DNA of 64,000 bases from Hofstenia miamia. Taxonomy: Eukaryota > Xenacoelomorpha > Acoela. Location of the stretch: contig SCFE01000079.1 in assembly GCA_004352715.1 (NCBI GenBank), positions 1,368,984 through 1,432,983 on the forward strand, given 5' to 3'. The notes beneath the pieces are model-generated. The model ran no database searches and had not been told where the DNA came from. It saw nothing but the letters and a program-made list of their open reading frames with translations. This document shows, one piece after another, positions 1 to 10,296 of this stretch. The first letter of the stretch is position 1; each line of letters starts with the position of its first letter. A program made the translations under genes and the position numbers.

Positions 1-33
<33 letters not shown>
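1..33. repeat. (TA)n microsatellite
   Basis: Uninterrupted TA dinucleotide run at the window edge; it may extend beyond the window. Confidence 0.97.
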
Positions 34-36
<3 letters not shown>

Positions 37-204
37 CGTAAATTGTAGTAACATTGAGAATACGATAAACATTTCTTTTATTTGATCTAAAAGACGAACA
101 CTAATTGATAGATGATCGAACAGATACCAATGCATATTAATAAAGAATTACAAAGCAAGGTAACAAAAGTTCGCAAATATTACCACAGTCTTCTCCGAGA
201 AATT

Positions 205-1410
205 AAACTTCATCTATGTAGTCTTCTCAATAAGTAGGTTTGCGAACCACACGCTCTGATCGAGTAGTCAAGTGATCACGAATAGTTGTTGCTTCTTCAT
301 GTGACTCGTCGTTACAAATACAAGGCATACTGAGCGGACTGACAACATTCCCGAGCTGAGTAGTCAAATGGCCTTGTGAAGCTGGTGGTTCATCATGAAA
401 CTAGTTATTAACTGCATTCGTAATGGGCTGGCCGACGTTATGAGCATTAGTGTCTAGCTCTGTTATTTCAACATTCAGAGGTTGGGTCTGACTGTCTTCC
501 CTTAACTCCTTTTCAGCCATGGATGGCAGACGAGAGAGATCATGGGTTGAAACTGTCAAAGTTCGACCTTGTCGAAACTGAACGCGAGCGAAGTGGGGAG
601 ATAGAGAGTTTCTATAAGTTTCACAACTTTGCAAGGGGCGTCTCCTTTAAGTTTATGATGATTGTGATAAAGGACTGAATAGCCTTGCCGAGTAAGGTAG
701 TCTGGCAAGTCGGAGCCAAATTTCTTAGACCTTGCAAATTTAAACAGTCGCGAGTGTGGGGTTTCATTTGTGCTGGTGCATAATAATGCGCGAATTGACG
801 CAAGAGCTCCTGGTAAGACCTTAGTCCACTCAGATTTAGTAAGGTTGTTAGACCGAAGAGCCAAAGCAAGTGCCTTGCATATTGTGACATTAGCATGCTC
901 GCATTGACCATTCCCTTGCGGGTGGTATGGCGATGTGTGAGTTTTTATTACTCTGTTCTCCAGAAGAAAAGATTGAAACGTTGTTGATTCAAATTGAGCT
1001 CCTCTATCTGAGTGAATGCAATCGCAAAAGGTTCTAATAGGTGGCGTATTATGGCATCAGTGGGTATTTTGCGACAAGGGAAGGTGAATGGGAATCGAGG
1101 AAATTCGTCGATTATTGTGAATAAGTGGATACCGATGATGAGCAATAACTTGTTAAAAGCCTTTTCTTTCTTTATGTTTACGTCATTTGTACACAAGATA
1201 ATCATTTGATTACTTTTTGTGTCCAATTAAATAACATATTTGAAATACAGGTACCATATCTATTTGATGCAGCCATAGGACCAACAATATCGATTGAAAG
1301 GCGCTCCCAAGACCGCGTGGCTTGGATTAATGTGCCAAGAGGTGGTTTTAGCTCACAACAGACTTTGTAGTTTCGAATCATTGTCTTGATTTCTGCAGTA
1401 GAGCATTATA
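205..1410 (-). pseudogene. Ty3/gypsy-type integrase region of a pol polyprotein, decayed
   Basis: Reading the minus strand from about 1405 one sees a start typical of a gypsy integrase core (RLSIDIVGPM), then LFTIIDEFPRFPF, then IHSDRGAQFES and HPQGNGQCEHAN. The D of HSD and the E of CEH are separated by 35 residues, the D,D35E spacing of retroelement integrases, which join retrotransposon cDNA to host DNA. The tail after about 640 is poorly conserved and ends near 205 in a basic stretch (RSERVVRKPTY) like the end of gypsy pol. Frameshifts (for example near 1025), stops and a ~123-bp insertion at 1137-1259 show it is dead. No reverse transcriptase, protease or LTRs are seen. It directly abuts the nucleoprotein-like ORF at 1417. 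Confidence 0.8.
1137..1259. repeat. ~123-bp dispersed repeat, copy 1, inside the integrase
   Basis: Nearly identical to 2930-3051 in the same orientation (both start with TGAGCAATAACTTGTTAAAA). It separates the integrase blocks ending SNRY and beginning LFTIIDEF, which are normally contiguous, so it is an insertion. It has no coding capacity and no clear inverted repeats. Confidence 0.75.
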
Positions 1411-1416
1411 AGTTCT

Positions 1417-2773
1417 CTACTCTAGAGCCTCGGACTCTTCTATTTCAGAATCCTCATCTACTTTGGTTAATTCTTCTATGGCCCGTTTGCTAGGCATATC
1501 CGCGGTAGGGATCACCAAGGCACCGGCACCGAAAGCGGCTCTAAACATATTAATTGTTTCTTTGGATATATTAGAACTCACATAGGTTAAAGTCTCAAGG
1601 GCAGCTTCAATGTGCTTGCTTGATTTTTCTCTGCTTTTCATTGGTTCCTCCCACTGTTCATTACTGTCTTGGTAACTAACTACCTTGTTGGTGGCAAAGT
1701 GTGGGCTCTGAGCCAAGGTAGATCTAGGTCGAGTGATAGTAATATAAGTGCCTAGTCTGCCTATAACACTTTCTGCTATGGCAATCCAATCCTGTCTAGC
1801 TTGTCTGGATCCAAACACATATGGAGCTGCTCTGCGTTACTTTTTCATATCTTTGAAGTCCTGGGTTAGTTGAAGCAGAGGATAACGGTCCTTAAACTCT
1901 GGGAAATATCCTAACAAGACACCTACACTAACAGCCCTAAAGGCAGCCAACTTTGGCGAGACCTGCTGGGCACCCTGCTACTCTCATGCTTATATCTTCA
2001 GAGACAGTAAATCGAAAGACTTGGGAATCTCCGAACGGATCTCTGGTCTGAATCACATCTTCCATGCCTAATTTGTTGAATACGTACCAGGTAGATGCAT
2101 AATGGACTAGAGAATGTACAAACTTAACTTTAAACTCTTTGACAACAGTGGAGTAAAACATTTTAGAATACTTGTTAACATAACCGGATAACTCCCCCAT
2201 TCTTGTGCCTGTGTGGTGGTTTATTGCGTAAAAAGTAACTTTTGTGGCTATGACAAGACCTAAAGCAACTCTGAGTTTGGGAGCTTCACAATATGTTTTT
2301 ACTGCATCTATGCCTTCAGATTGTGCTTCGGCAATAACGTCATCAGAGCATTCGACCCAATCCCCATCTGGGGTGTTGTTGGTAGTGTGCTCTAGCCCAC
2401 TCAGAACAATGGCAGCGCATGCTGGGACAAAATATTGAGCTACATCATGGTTTTTGTTACACTTTCCCCAAGCCCAAACAGCGGCGATAGTAGCAGCAAC
2501 TTTTCTGCTTTTGCCAAAGGCAATCGGAAGTCTCATGTCTTCGCTGAGCCTCTCATCGGACCAAGCAGCCAGACCGAAATCTATGTTGCCGTTGAACGTA
2601 GGCATAACTACATCAAAAGCAGCAGTGTCATCCCCAAGAGAGAATTCGATAGTTGTGGTCCTATTCTGAAACTTATAAAGAATAGTGAATATAATGTAAA
2701 ATATAATGTTATAGATGTGTGCACGTATGACTTTGAAACCTAAAGTAGCCTTAACAAAGATAAATCTTTTCAC
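1417..2773 (-). pseudogene. Candidate endogenous viral element: nucleoprotein-like ORF of a negative-strand RNA virus
   Basis: A 278-codon open frame (2773-1937) is followed in a shifted frame by a second (1818-1417). The two read as one ~440-residue protein broken by one frameshift near 1941 and one in-frame stop near 1840. The protein is alanine-rich and mostly helical by composition. It lacks zinc knuckles, protease or RT motifs, and ends in a very acidic tail (KVDEDSEIEESEALE). Segments such as RVAGCPAGLAKVGC and the overall size and layout recall nucleoproteins of mononegavirus or jingchuvirus type, but I recognise it by character rather than by a diagnostic motif and cannot name a family. 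The first ~40 residues are hydrophobic and may be fortuitous host sequence. The 3' end lies about 10 nt from a gypsy integrase remnant in the same orientation. The alternative is an unusual retroelement Gag. Confidence 0.45.
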
Positions 2774-2929
2774 GCCTGCATTAATACCAATAACAAGATA
2801 TTTAAATTATTCTATTGAACGTTGAACAGTATTAGTTGTGCCATGGAAGTACTTACCTGACAAAAATGATCTTACTAACTCATATTTTCCATGAAGAATT
2901 CCATTATCTAATGATTATGTAAGGGAAAC

Positions 2930-3051
2930 TGATGAGCAATAACTTGTTAAAAGCCCTTTCTTTCTTTATGTTTACGTCATTTGTACACAAGATAATTATT
3001 TGATTACTTATTGTGTCCAATTAAATAACATATTTGAAATAAAGGTAACAT
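2930..3051. repeat. ~123-bp dispersed repeat, copy 2
   Basis: Direct repeat of 1137-1259 with a few substitutions. It lies about 150 bp beyond the 5' end of the nucleoprotein-like ORF, so the two copies bracket that ORF. Confidence 0.75.
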
Positions 3052-3935
3052 ATCCATATCCATATCTTTAAATTTTGCTCGCTAATTTTAGAGCATTTTG
3101 GCCAATACTGTATATTCATCTTTCAGCTCTATAATTTGTGTCAGATCTACTGTTAGCATTTCCATGTGTTCTCATATGATTTCATTTATGAAGGATGGCA
3201 TACTTTCATCAAGAAAAAATTGAAGTCCATCTTTAGCTGAGAAATTATGCGTTATTCTCAAACTTTCTAGTCATGGGAAGACTAATTTGTCACATAAATT
3301 AGTATCTGGCGAATATGGCGGTTGTTTCAAAAGTTTAACTCCTTTTGCGCCAAAAAGTCTTTTATAAAGGCATCAGTGTGGAGAGTAGCGTTATCCTTCT
3401 GCAGGAAAAGATTACGAAATTGTAGAAAAGATTCTAGATCCTTAAGAAAATTTATATAAATTTCTGCAGTAACCGTTATTCCTTTATTCAGTATCTTAAA
3501 AAAGTGAACACCATGCATAGTTATGGCCATAAGCACCATAAATTTCTGTTCGTTTGTCGTTCTCCGTGCTGTTTGAAGTTCATTGTCACCAGAAGGAGAC
3601 AACCAGCTGCCAATCGAGTTACGAGGATAAAACCACTTTTCGTCGATAATAACAAGATTTTCAAATGAGTTACGGTTTTCGAATTCTCTGAGCATATTTT
3701 GACAGCATTCTACTCGGCAAAGCTTATTATTTTCAGTTAATATGTGAGGAATCCATTTTGTGAGCTTCCATTGATATTGCAAGTATTCTCGTAATATATT
3801 GTAAGTCATATCTTGACTTATACTAACTCATCGGCAATGTCACGAACACGAAATGTATTGTCTTGCGCAATTAACTCTATCACTTTCTCAATTAAACTTT
3901 TCCTTTTGTTACTTTGTGGTAGTCCAGATCCACTC

Positions 3936-3966
3936 TTTTTTTTTCAAAATTCATTAATAATTTATT
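3936..3966 (-). promoter_or_regulatory. Poly(A) signal plus A-tract of the zinc-finger retrocopy
   Basis: On the minus strand AATAAA at 3966-3961 is followed by A9 at 3944-3936. The ~16-nt spacing is normal for cleavage and polyadenylation. Confidence 0.55.
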
Positions 3967-3995
3967 AAATAAATTTGTTGACAAATTATAATTAT

Positions 3996-4217
3996 TCAAT
4001 AATGTCGATTCCAATGTCTCTTCAAATTATAGTAAGTACTGTAGTATTTGTTGCAGTTCTGGCAATAATATTTATCTTTTTGTTGGTAAATCACCCAATG
4101 ATTTAATGTGACGTGATCGTCCAATCTTTTAGCAGAGTCGAAATCCAATCGGCAACTCAGACATGCATATGTCCGAGTTGCCAAATTGTATATAATTGAA
4201 ACTTTGTTGCTGCTCAT
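3996..4217 (-). CDS. Small two-finger C2H2 zinc-finger protein, probable retrocopy
   Basis: A complete 73-codon ORF with ATG and stop. Finger 1 (about residues 18-41) has CLSC then H-x4-H. Finger 2 (about residues 51-72) has CQNC, 12 residues, then HWNRH (H-x3-H), and ends one residue before the stop. C2H2 fingers bind nucleic acid or protein; no effector domain is present. On the coding strand the ORF is followed by a canonical AATAAA (3966-3961) and, about 16 nt later, nine As (3944-3936). Mariner sequence resumes immediately after. That layout fits a reverse-transcribed mRNA inserted into the mariner. No target-site duplication is obvious. The ORF is open although the host mariner is wrecked, so the insertion is younger than the mariner or under constraint. 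Parent gene not recognised; whether it is transcribed here is unknown. Confidence 0.6.
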   Translation of the reverse strand: MSSNKVSIIYNLATRTYACLSCRLDFDSAKRLDDHVTLNHWVIYQQKDKYYCQNCNKYYSTYYNLKRHWNRHY

Positions 4218-4639
4218 TATCTTGGTTTCAGTAGAGTGTCAAATGACGTTCGCTTTCCTTGCTTAAAGTCTTGCATTATTTCGCGTACACGCCGTAATGA
4301 AAGTTCATGTTCAGGCCATGCTTTCTTGATCATTTCACACGGTTTTGGCATCAACCTCGTTACGTCTTAGTGATTCAATTAAGTGATAAATGTGTTTTTT
4401 GCTGCACGTCACCATGAATTAATATGGTTTTGACACTTGTAATTGATTTTCTATAATATCATGTGACTTTGCTTACTTTGTACAATTTTTAAGACATTTG
4501 ATAAACTTATAGATTGTTAATTTGAGCTAAGATAACAAACGGCGGTTTTTTCTGGGACAGCCAATATAAACCGTAACATTGTTAGTAAATTTTTACATGT
4601 TTAAAACATTACAAGTCATTTTAAAATGTCAATGAATTT

Positions 4640-5250
4640 TAAAGTGTCTAAACAAGTTTTGGCAATCAATAGGGTCGTTGTTGCGCTCTTAATGTGGTAG
4701 AAGCACCAGTAGTCTTCCATAATCACCAATTACTTGCCGACACAGTCTGGGCATTTATTCAACAAGACTTGCAGTAAATTCAGCTCAGATATCACCTAAG
4801 ATGTCAGAGGCAACTCGAAGCAACTGCTGCATCTCATAGATCACTCGACTGTCAAGCTTACACTTGATGAAGGCCCACTCCATGGGGTTCAAGTCTAGAC
4901 TATAGCCTGGCCATGGCATGACTTGAAACCCATGCTGCTGAAACCAATTCATGGTGAGACGAGCCTTGTCACAAGTTGTCTAACTCATAGATGGCTGTTT
5001 GATTTTCTTCCATAAAAAGGCTTCACTTTGTCCTCAAGAATTTCAATGTAGTGACGAGTAGAGAGGGATCCTGCCACACGATGCACCCCTAGAGGATCTT
5101 TGCCGGAGAAGCACCTCATACCATCACGTTGCCACCTCCAACTTGAATCCGCGGTTGCACCATATCGCGTACTCGTCCAGTTCCTCTTCTGCTCCGAAGG
5201 TAGTAGCGCTGGGTCGTCTACACCAAATGTAAAAGTCAGGTTTGCTATTT
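4640..5250 (-). pseudogene. Tc1-like transposase remnant
   Basis: Minus-strand translation, with frameshifts and stops, gives GVHRVAGSLSTRHYIEILED, then PGYSLDLNPMEWAF (the SPDLNPIE block carrying the third acidic residue of Tc1 enzymes), then MPRLCRQVIGDYG, the usual Tc1 C-terminus. The block around the second catalytic aspartate is not legible and no inverted repeats were found. It is a decayed cut-and-paste element. Confidence 0.7.
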
Positions 5251-5349
5251 TAAGCGTTTTTTCGAATTAAAGAAAGTCTGTTGATGCTTGTTAATCAATG
5301 AAGATGTGTTGGTCGGTCTTACTCTTATACACTCTGCTAACTCTGTGTA

Positions 5350-6290
5350 GTTAAGCCACATACTGGAAGTGTGATGGTGTGAACTCATTGGTCATGAGTA
5401 AGATGCATGATGAAATCAAAAAATATTAATAAACAATAATGTTAGTGCAATGTGAACCAAATTAATAATCTTGATTTTTATCTAACAAGCATAGGTTATT
5501 GAGAGAGAGGATATATGGCTGCTGTAGACAGACACTGATATTATGCATTCCTTGATTCTTGTTTAACAAGCAGAGGTTTTTGAGTGGTAGGATATATGGG
5601 TACTGTAGTCATACTCTGATTTCATGCATGCCTAGCAAACACAAAGCAACCTCGTTTTGTCGCGCTATGCGTACACTGCACAGTATATTGTTTTGCATAA
5701 AGGAAAACTCTCTCTCTCCCTTTAAGCATGCAAATATGAGGCAACGTGTAGCCAGTTTGCATCATGAGGGCTTGTGTCTATTCAGTATACTCTAGCACAT
5801 GTTTGTGCAACTTAAAATTTACAATTAACATAATTCAATTAAAATTGTGTGCTGAAGAGTTACTAAAAATACAATAAGCAAGTTTTTACGGTTTATGTTA
5901 TAGCATTGATTAAATATACTGTATGTGTTTCCAAAAATCATTTGCTTTAGTAATTATTGGATATATGAAATCTCTATTGAATTCAACCTTGATGGTAATA
6001 AATTGAAAATCAGTGGCATCCTTATTTCGAATGACAACATAAAATATTCCAACATTCTTCTTAGCCATCAGAATCTGCAACTGAATTTGAGCATAGTACT
6101 TAAGGGTGCATTTAAAATTATCATCATAGTATGAAATCACTCTTCAGTTCAATGACTTATTCATGTAAAATTCCATCAGCAGTGGTTGCCAAAATTGAGT
6201 AGACTTTACGTAAATATAAACCAAAATTGTTAATCTAAAATAATGCTGATTAAGATCCATATATTTTTCATGTTAATTTATTTTATCAGC
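5350..6290. other. Intergenic, no gene seen
   Basis: AT-rich sequence with short open frames only. Two related stretches near 5490-5540 and 5560-5625 (GTTATTGAGAGAGAGGATAT versus GTTTTTGAGTGGTAGGATAT) suggest an old local duplication. Confidence 0.5.
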
Positions 6291-6298
6291 GTATAATA

Positions 6299-7456
6299 CA
6301 GTCCTCTCCAGAAGTTTAAGACTACCAGGAAAAAGTGACTCAAATTGAAATATACAAAAGAATAACAAATCAAAAATTCAACATAAATTGAAAAGAATAG
6401 GTTTTCATTACTCATTACCCTCCACGTGCCTTGATGACTGCGTGGACTCAAATAGGAATAATCGCCAATTAAGCCAACACAAATAGTCTTCTGGAATCTC
6501 AGTAGTCCATTAATGGAAAATGGCTGATTTCAGGTAATCTAAGTTGTTCTGCTGCTGTTTCACAACCAGGTTTTTCAGATAATTGATTGATGTGCTACGC
6601 CTTGAATCACTTCATCCCGGTTGTATCATAATGACATGACACCCTGTTCTGATTAAAGATGCTGCACTGATGAATGCCCATGATTTTGCCTAGTTTCTGA
6701 TTGTGGACATCCAACTTACTGAAGCAGCCCCAGATCATCAGCGACGGAGAATGTTTCATAGTCTGAATTGTGTACCAACTGTTGTGGTGCTTACTAGACA
6801 GATGGCAGATGTGGTAAACATGAGGAGAGGTCAGTTAAATAGATGTCTCATCAGACCAACGCACTGGAGGCCAGTTTTACTTCCAGTTTGCATAGTCCCT
6901 CGTGAACTGTGAGCCTCCTGGGCGTGTTGGTACGAATTCAGACCCATTTCTGTACTCTGTCATTGTTGTACAGTTCAAATTGACACTGGTGTGCCATGCT
7001 GATGTGTGAGAGCAGCAAACATGTCGGGTGTTGACTATTGGATTAGCTGATCAACTTAGGGAGTTGTGATCCATGGATGTGCTGAATGCTTGGCATCAAC
7101 AAAACCACCGGAACTTTTATACTTCTTGATTGCATTCTTCACAGCAGAATTTGAAACCCCCATGCGCAATGCTATCACCTGTTGTGACATCCCTGTACTG
7201 GGATATTCAACAGTCTGAGCTCACTGTGTGGAGGAAATGGAGGGTTTTTTGGGCATCACGGCTAGGGGCAGAAGACTGACTCACACAGCCAACTTAGCAT
7301 TGAGGTTAATAAATTCGTGTCAAAGCGTTTTAGAATGCTAATGTACAATTTGATTACACCTCTCCATCACTCTGTGATGATTTGTGGCCACTTAGTGCCT
7401 TAAAATATTCAATCACTAATAATTTCTCACTAGTCTTAAGCATTGGTCGGGGACTG
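6299..7456 (-). mobile_element. Tc1-like element with both ends, transposase decayed
   Basis: The left end begins CAGTCCTCTCCAGAAGTTTA and the right end, reversed, CAGTCCCCGACCAATGCTTA. They are imperfect inverted repeats of about 27 bp, each flanked by TA (6297-6298 and 7457-7458), the Tc1/mariner target duplication. Inside, the minus strand shows HSPSLMIWGCFSKLD, a hallmark of Tc1 transposases, plus other degraded Tc1 blocks. Multiple stops and missing catalytic segments mean it cannot encode an enzyme. Length is 1158 bp versus about 1.6 kb for intact elements. Confidence 0.75.
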
Positions 7457-8102
7457 TAATAGCTATTATGTAATCATTCGGCTACCTCAATTCCATGAAC
7501 ATTTGAAACAAGATCTAATATATTCTGTTCAAATAAGAGTCAAGCTCATAAATGATTGATGCATTTATATACCCGAACTTTAATTTTTTCTATATGCCGC
7601 ATCTTGATTTTATTCCAAATCTTGAAAAATGAGTGGAAAAGCTGATATTAGTGATTTTTCAACATATTGCAAAAATCGTCTGCCAAACCTTTAACATGTT
7701 TTTTAAAATATATTATTAGCGTATCAATGTACGCGCTTGATAAAATGTTTGAAGATTTGTGTTTAGCAAGCAATGAACTTGGGGAAATGACAGAAAGTCT
7801 TTGAAGAAATGCGGAAATTTGTAAATTTATAGCAGTTTGAGAACCTCATTGAATGTGAAAAATCTGCTGCCTAAAAATGCAGTAGTGGATTTCAAAAAAA
7901 CCAATTTACTTAAATGAAAAAGCCTTTACAGGAAACAAGCGTGATTTGCTCCAATAGCATTTGACATCTGTTGTGTAGTGTTCAACACTTCGGTGAGACA
8001 ACAACATAATAAATAAAACTGGATTTTTACATCCTTCTGCTTGGTTAACACACCCTTTACACGTTGAGGAAATATATTTTTATTTATCATATTTTGCATA
8101 TA

Positions 8103-8678
8103 ACGGGTGATCAATAATAATGCGCACTAATTGAAAATTATATCATATTATGGCGTATCATATAGTCTATCAAAAATGTAATTAAACAATAAATACTTGA
8201 TTTATTTCTAAAAATTTTACCGATATTAATATTCATTTCACATAGCATATAATTGATAATACAATGCAAAAACTCAATGGGCAGCAAATGCGGGACATAA
8301 TTGTTGATCATTACAACCATTGCAAATATCAATTGTTTCTTTATTTTCAAGAGCTAGGTCTCGCAAAGCAAACTATTTGATGCTTTAAACAGATATGAGC
8401 CTTTTCGATCCACTGAACAAGCTGAAGGATCAGGAAAATCAGATGAAAAGTTAACTCAACGCAATCGTAATGCAATCTGTGATTTGGCGTTAGGTGGAAG
8501 CTTTATTTAAAGGCAATTGGCTTCAAAATTTGATTTGAAACTGTTTACCATTAAAATGTGTTTGAATTATATACACTTTTCATTTAGTTTCATTGTTTCA
8601 TTACATTTTTGATAACTATGTGATATGCCTTAATATGATATAATTTTCAATTAATACGGATTTTTATTGATCACCTGT
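8103..8678. mobile_element. Mariner-type deletion derivative with 63-bp inverted repeats
   Basis: The left end (8103-8165) and right end (8616-8678 reversed) start ACGGGTGATCAATAA and ACAGGTGATCAATAA and match over about 63 bp with few differences. TA flanks both ends (8101-8102, 8679-8680). The interior on the plus strand reads QQMRDIIVDHYNHCK, then a frameshifted NRYEPFRSTEQAEGSGK, resembling the N-terminal DNA-binding part of a mariner-like transposase; no catalytic region remains. It is therefore a non-autonomous derivative. Confidence 0.75.
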
Positions 8679-8680
8679 TA

Positions 8681-9353
8681 TCATTGTTTTAAAATTGTGG
8701 CCGTTGTTAAGGCAGCATTGGATTTTACATTAATACTTTCCCTATAAGCAAGATGGTGTTCTATAAGAGATTTTAATCGATGTCTTTCTCTTAATAATGA
8801 TTGAACCATGTGTATAAATTTGTGAAATCATTTTAAAAACTTTAAAATCGCAATTTAGCAAATAACCCAATATATTCTAATTAACTATGTGAAATCGTGC
8901 TTCACAATTGTATTTTTATGGCAGAGAAAGAAGAAAGGTTTATACCTTTTGACAAGGAGTGCTTACTATAACAGGAGTTACAACCATAATAGTAGTGTGA
9001 AAAAATAAGAAGTCTGCAGCAAATTATTGAAAACAGATATAATCAAGCTTAAAACTAACTAAATTTTATTTTCCCATTATTTTTCGCACATCTACGGAAA
9101 ACATTTTTCATTTTAACAAAATTAAAAAATGTGACTCATAAATGATCATAAAGCACCGTATTAAGCTTCGAATTTCCTCTTTTTCATAAAAGGTAAAGCA
9201 TAATAACGTAAAATAGTAAAGCTACTTTAAATTTACTCTAGAGATTATTTGTGAAAATTCTTGAATGTGATCAATTTCAACCCAAACGTCACTTTGCCTC
9301 GTTTTTTTAAAAGTGATATATCCAGCAATATAAAAAACAACACTTTGTTGATT
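8681..9353. other. Intergenic, no gene seen
   Basis: AT-rich sequence without recognisable coding blocks or repeats. Confidence 0.5.
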
Positions 9354-10017
9354 TTAATTAACTACCAGGGATAACTCTACTACTTCCGATATAATTTGTA
9401 GTTCATTTTCAGAAATTGGACTTGTGCAAAATGAAGAATCCTTTTTTAAATTGACATTGATCACAAACTTAACTAAAATATCCAAGGGTCTAAGTTTTAA
9501 TTCAGCTACAAGTTGATTATAAGCAATGAAATAATTGTTTCCACTCGTTGTCTTAAGATACCTAATTTCGCCTCTTTCATTTTGAAAACGGCCCATAAGA
9601 ATATAACTGGCACCTTTATTTAGTAAATACTTAGTTATGTGTATAAGTTCATACAAAGTTTGATGCAGTGCTTGTGAAGTTCTTTTTGTAAGACATTTAT
9701 ATTGAGAAGAGTTACATGAAGCATTGAAAAAGTTTGCAATGTCTGTCAGTCTGTCAAGTAATTTAACCCTTCAAATTTGGTTATAGGATTTATGTTGTTG
9801 TCCAAATTACGAAAACCAACTGAATCGCTTTGCAAAACTGTTCAGTTTGATAGTGACCGCCTTTATGCAATCCTCGAATAGTTTTAGATGCAAAAGGAAC
9901 AAATACGTTCTGTCGCTCAAAAATGTCAGGATAAACCTCTAAACGTGAAAGTTGGGTTCGTTTAACGATGTTTTGTTTTATAAATGTAAACAATGTTTTT
10001 CCAATCTCCACGAGCAT
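9354..10017 (-). pseudogene. P-like (THAP-transposase family) C-terminal remnant
   Basis: On the minus strand 10017-9790 gives DIFERQNVFVPFASKTIRGL, then TEQFCKAIQLVFVIWTT. After a frame break comes HQTLYELIHITKYLLNKGAS, YILMGRFQNERGEIRYLK and SGNNYFIAYNQLVAELKLR. The order (ERQ.V block, then a GRFQ...E.R...SG.NY block) is what I know from P-like/THAP9-related transposases of invertebrates. The canonical QTD..EARFG acidic signature is altered (QNERGEIRY). No THAP domain or inverted repeats were assigned to this copy. It lies 5.5 kb from the separate THAP element at 15569-18031. Confidence 0.5.
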
Positions 10018-10296
10018 ATTCCTAAATCAGAGTAAAAATAATTCTATATACATGTAGTACTGGTAAATATAATTCCAGAAATATTTATAATTACTACATA
10101 CACATATATTATCATTATTCATCAGCCTTAAGCCATTTGTTTACAATAAATACTTAATTTGTGAATTTAAAAATATTACTATTTTATTGATTAAAGTTAT
10201 GTTGGCGCTTTCGCAGATTAGTAGTAACCTCACTAAAAAATTCCAATTTAGGTTTAACTGTAGAGCTATGATTACGGTTCAATTATAATGATTGTA

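Larger units (their letters stand above)
3095..4418 (-). pseudogene. Mariner transposase, decayed and interrupted
   Basis: The N-terminus (SKKHIYHLIESLRRN, from 4418) and the segment MIKKAWPEHELSLRRVRE match the helix-turn-helix start of the intact mariner at 20234-21277. The body (3327-3809) keeps WIPHIL, IIDEKWFY (first catalytic D) and KDNATLHT (second D). Beyond it PPYSPDTNLCD (third D) and a decayed C-terminus reach about 3095. Frameshifts near 4340, 3830 and 3330 and stops make it non-functional. A ~280-bp insertion (3936-4224), carrying a zinc-finger ORF, separates the DNA-binding region from the linker that restarts at SGSGLPQSNKRK. It belongs to the same subgroup as the intact copy, sharing the unusual NLCD at the third aspartate. 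Confidence 0.85.

Noticed and set aside
1012-1209. Plus-strand 65-codon frame, and plus-strand frames over 2244-2743
   Set aside because: They are antisense shadows of the integrase and nucleoprotein-like minus-strand coding sequence.
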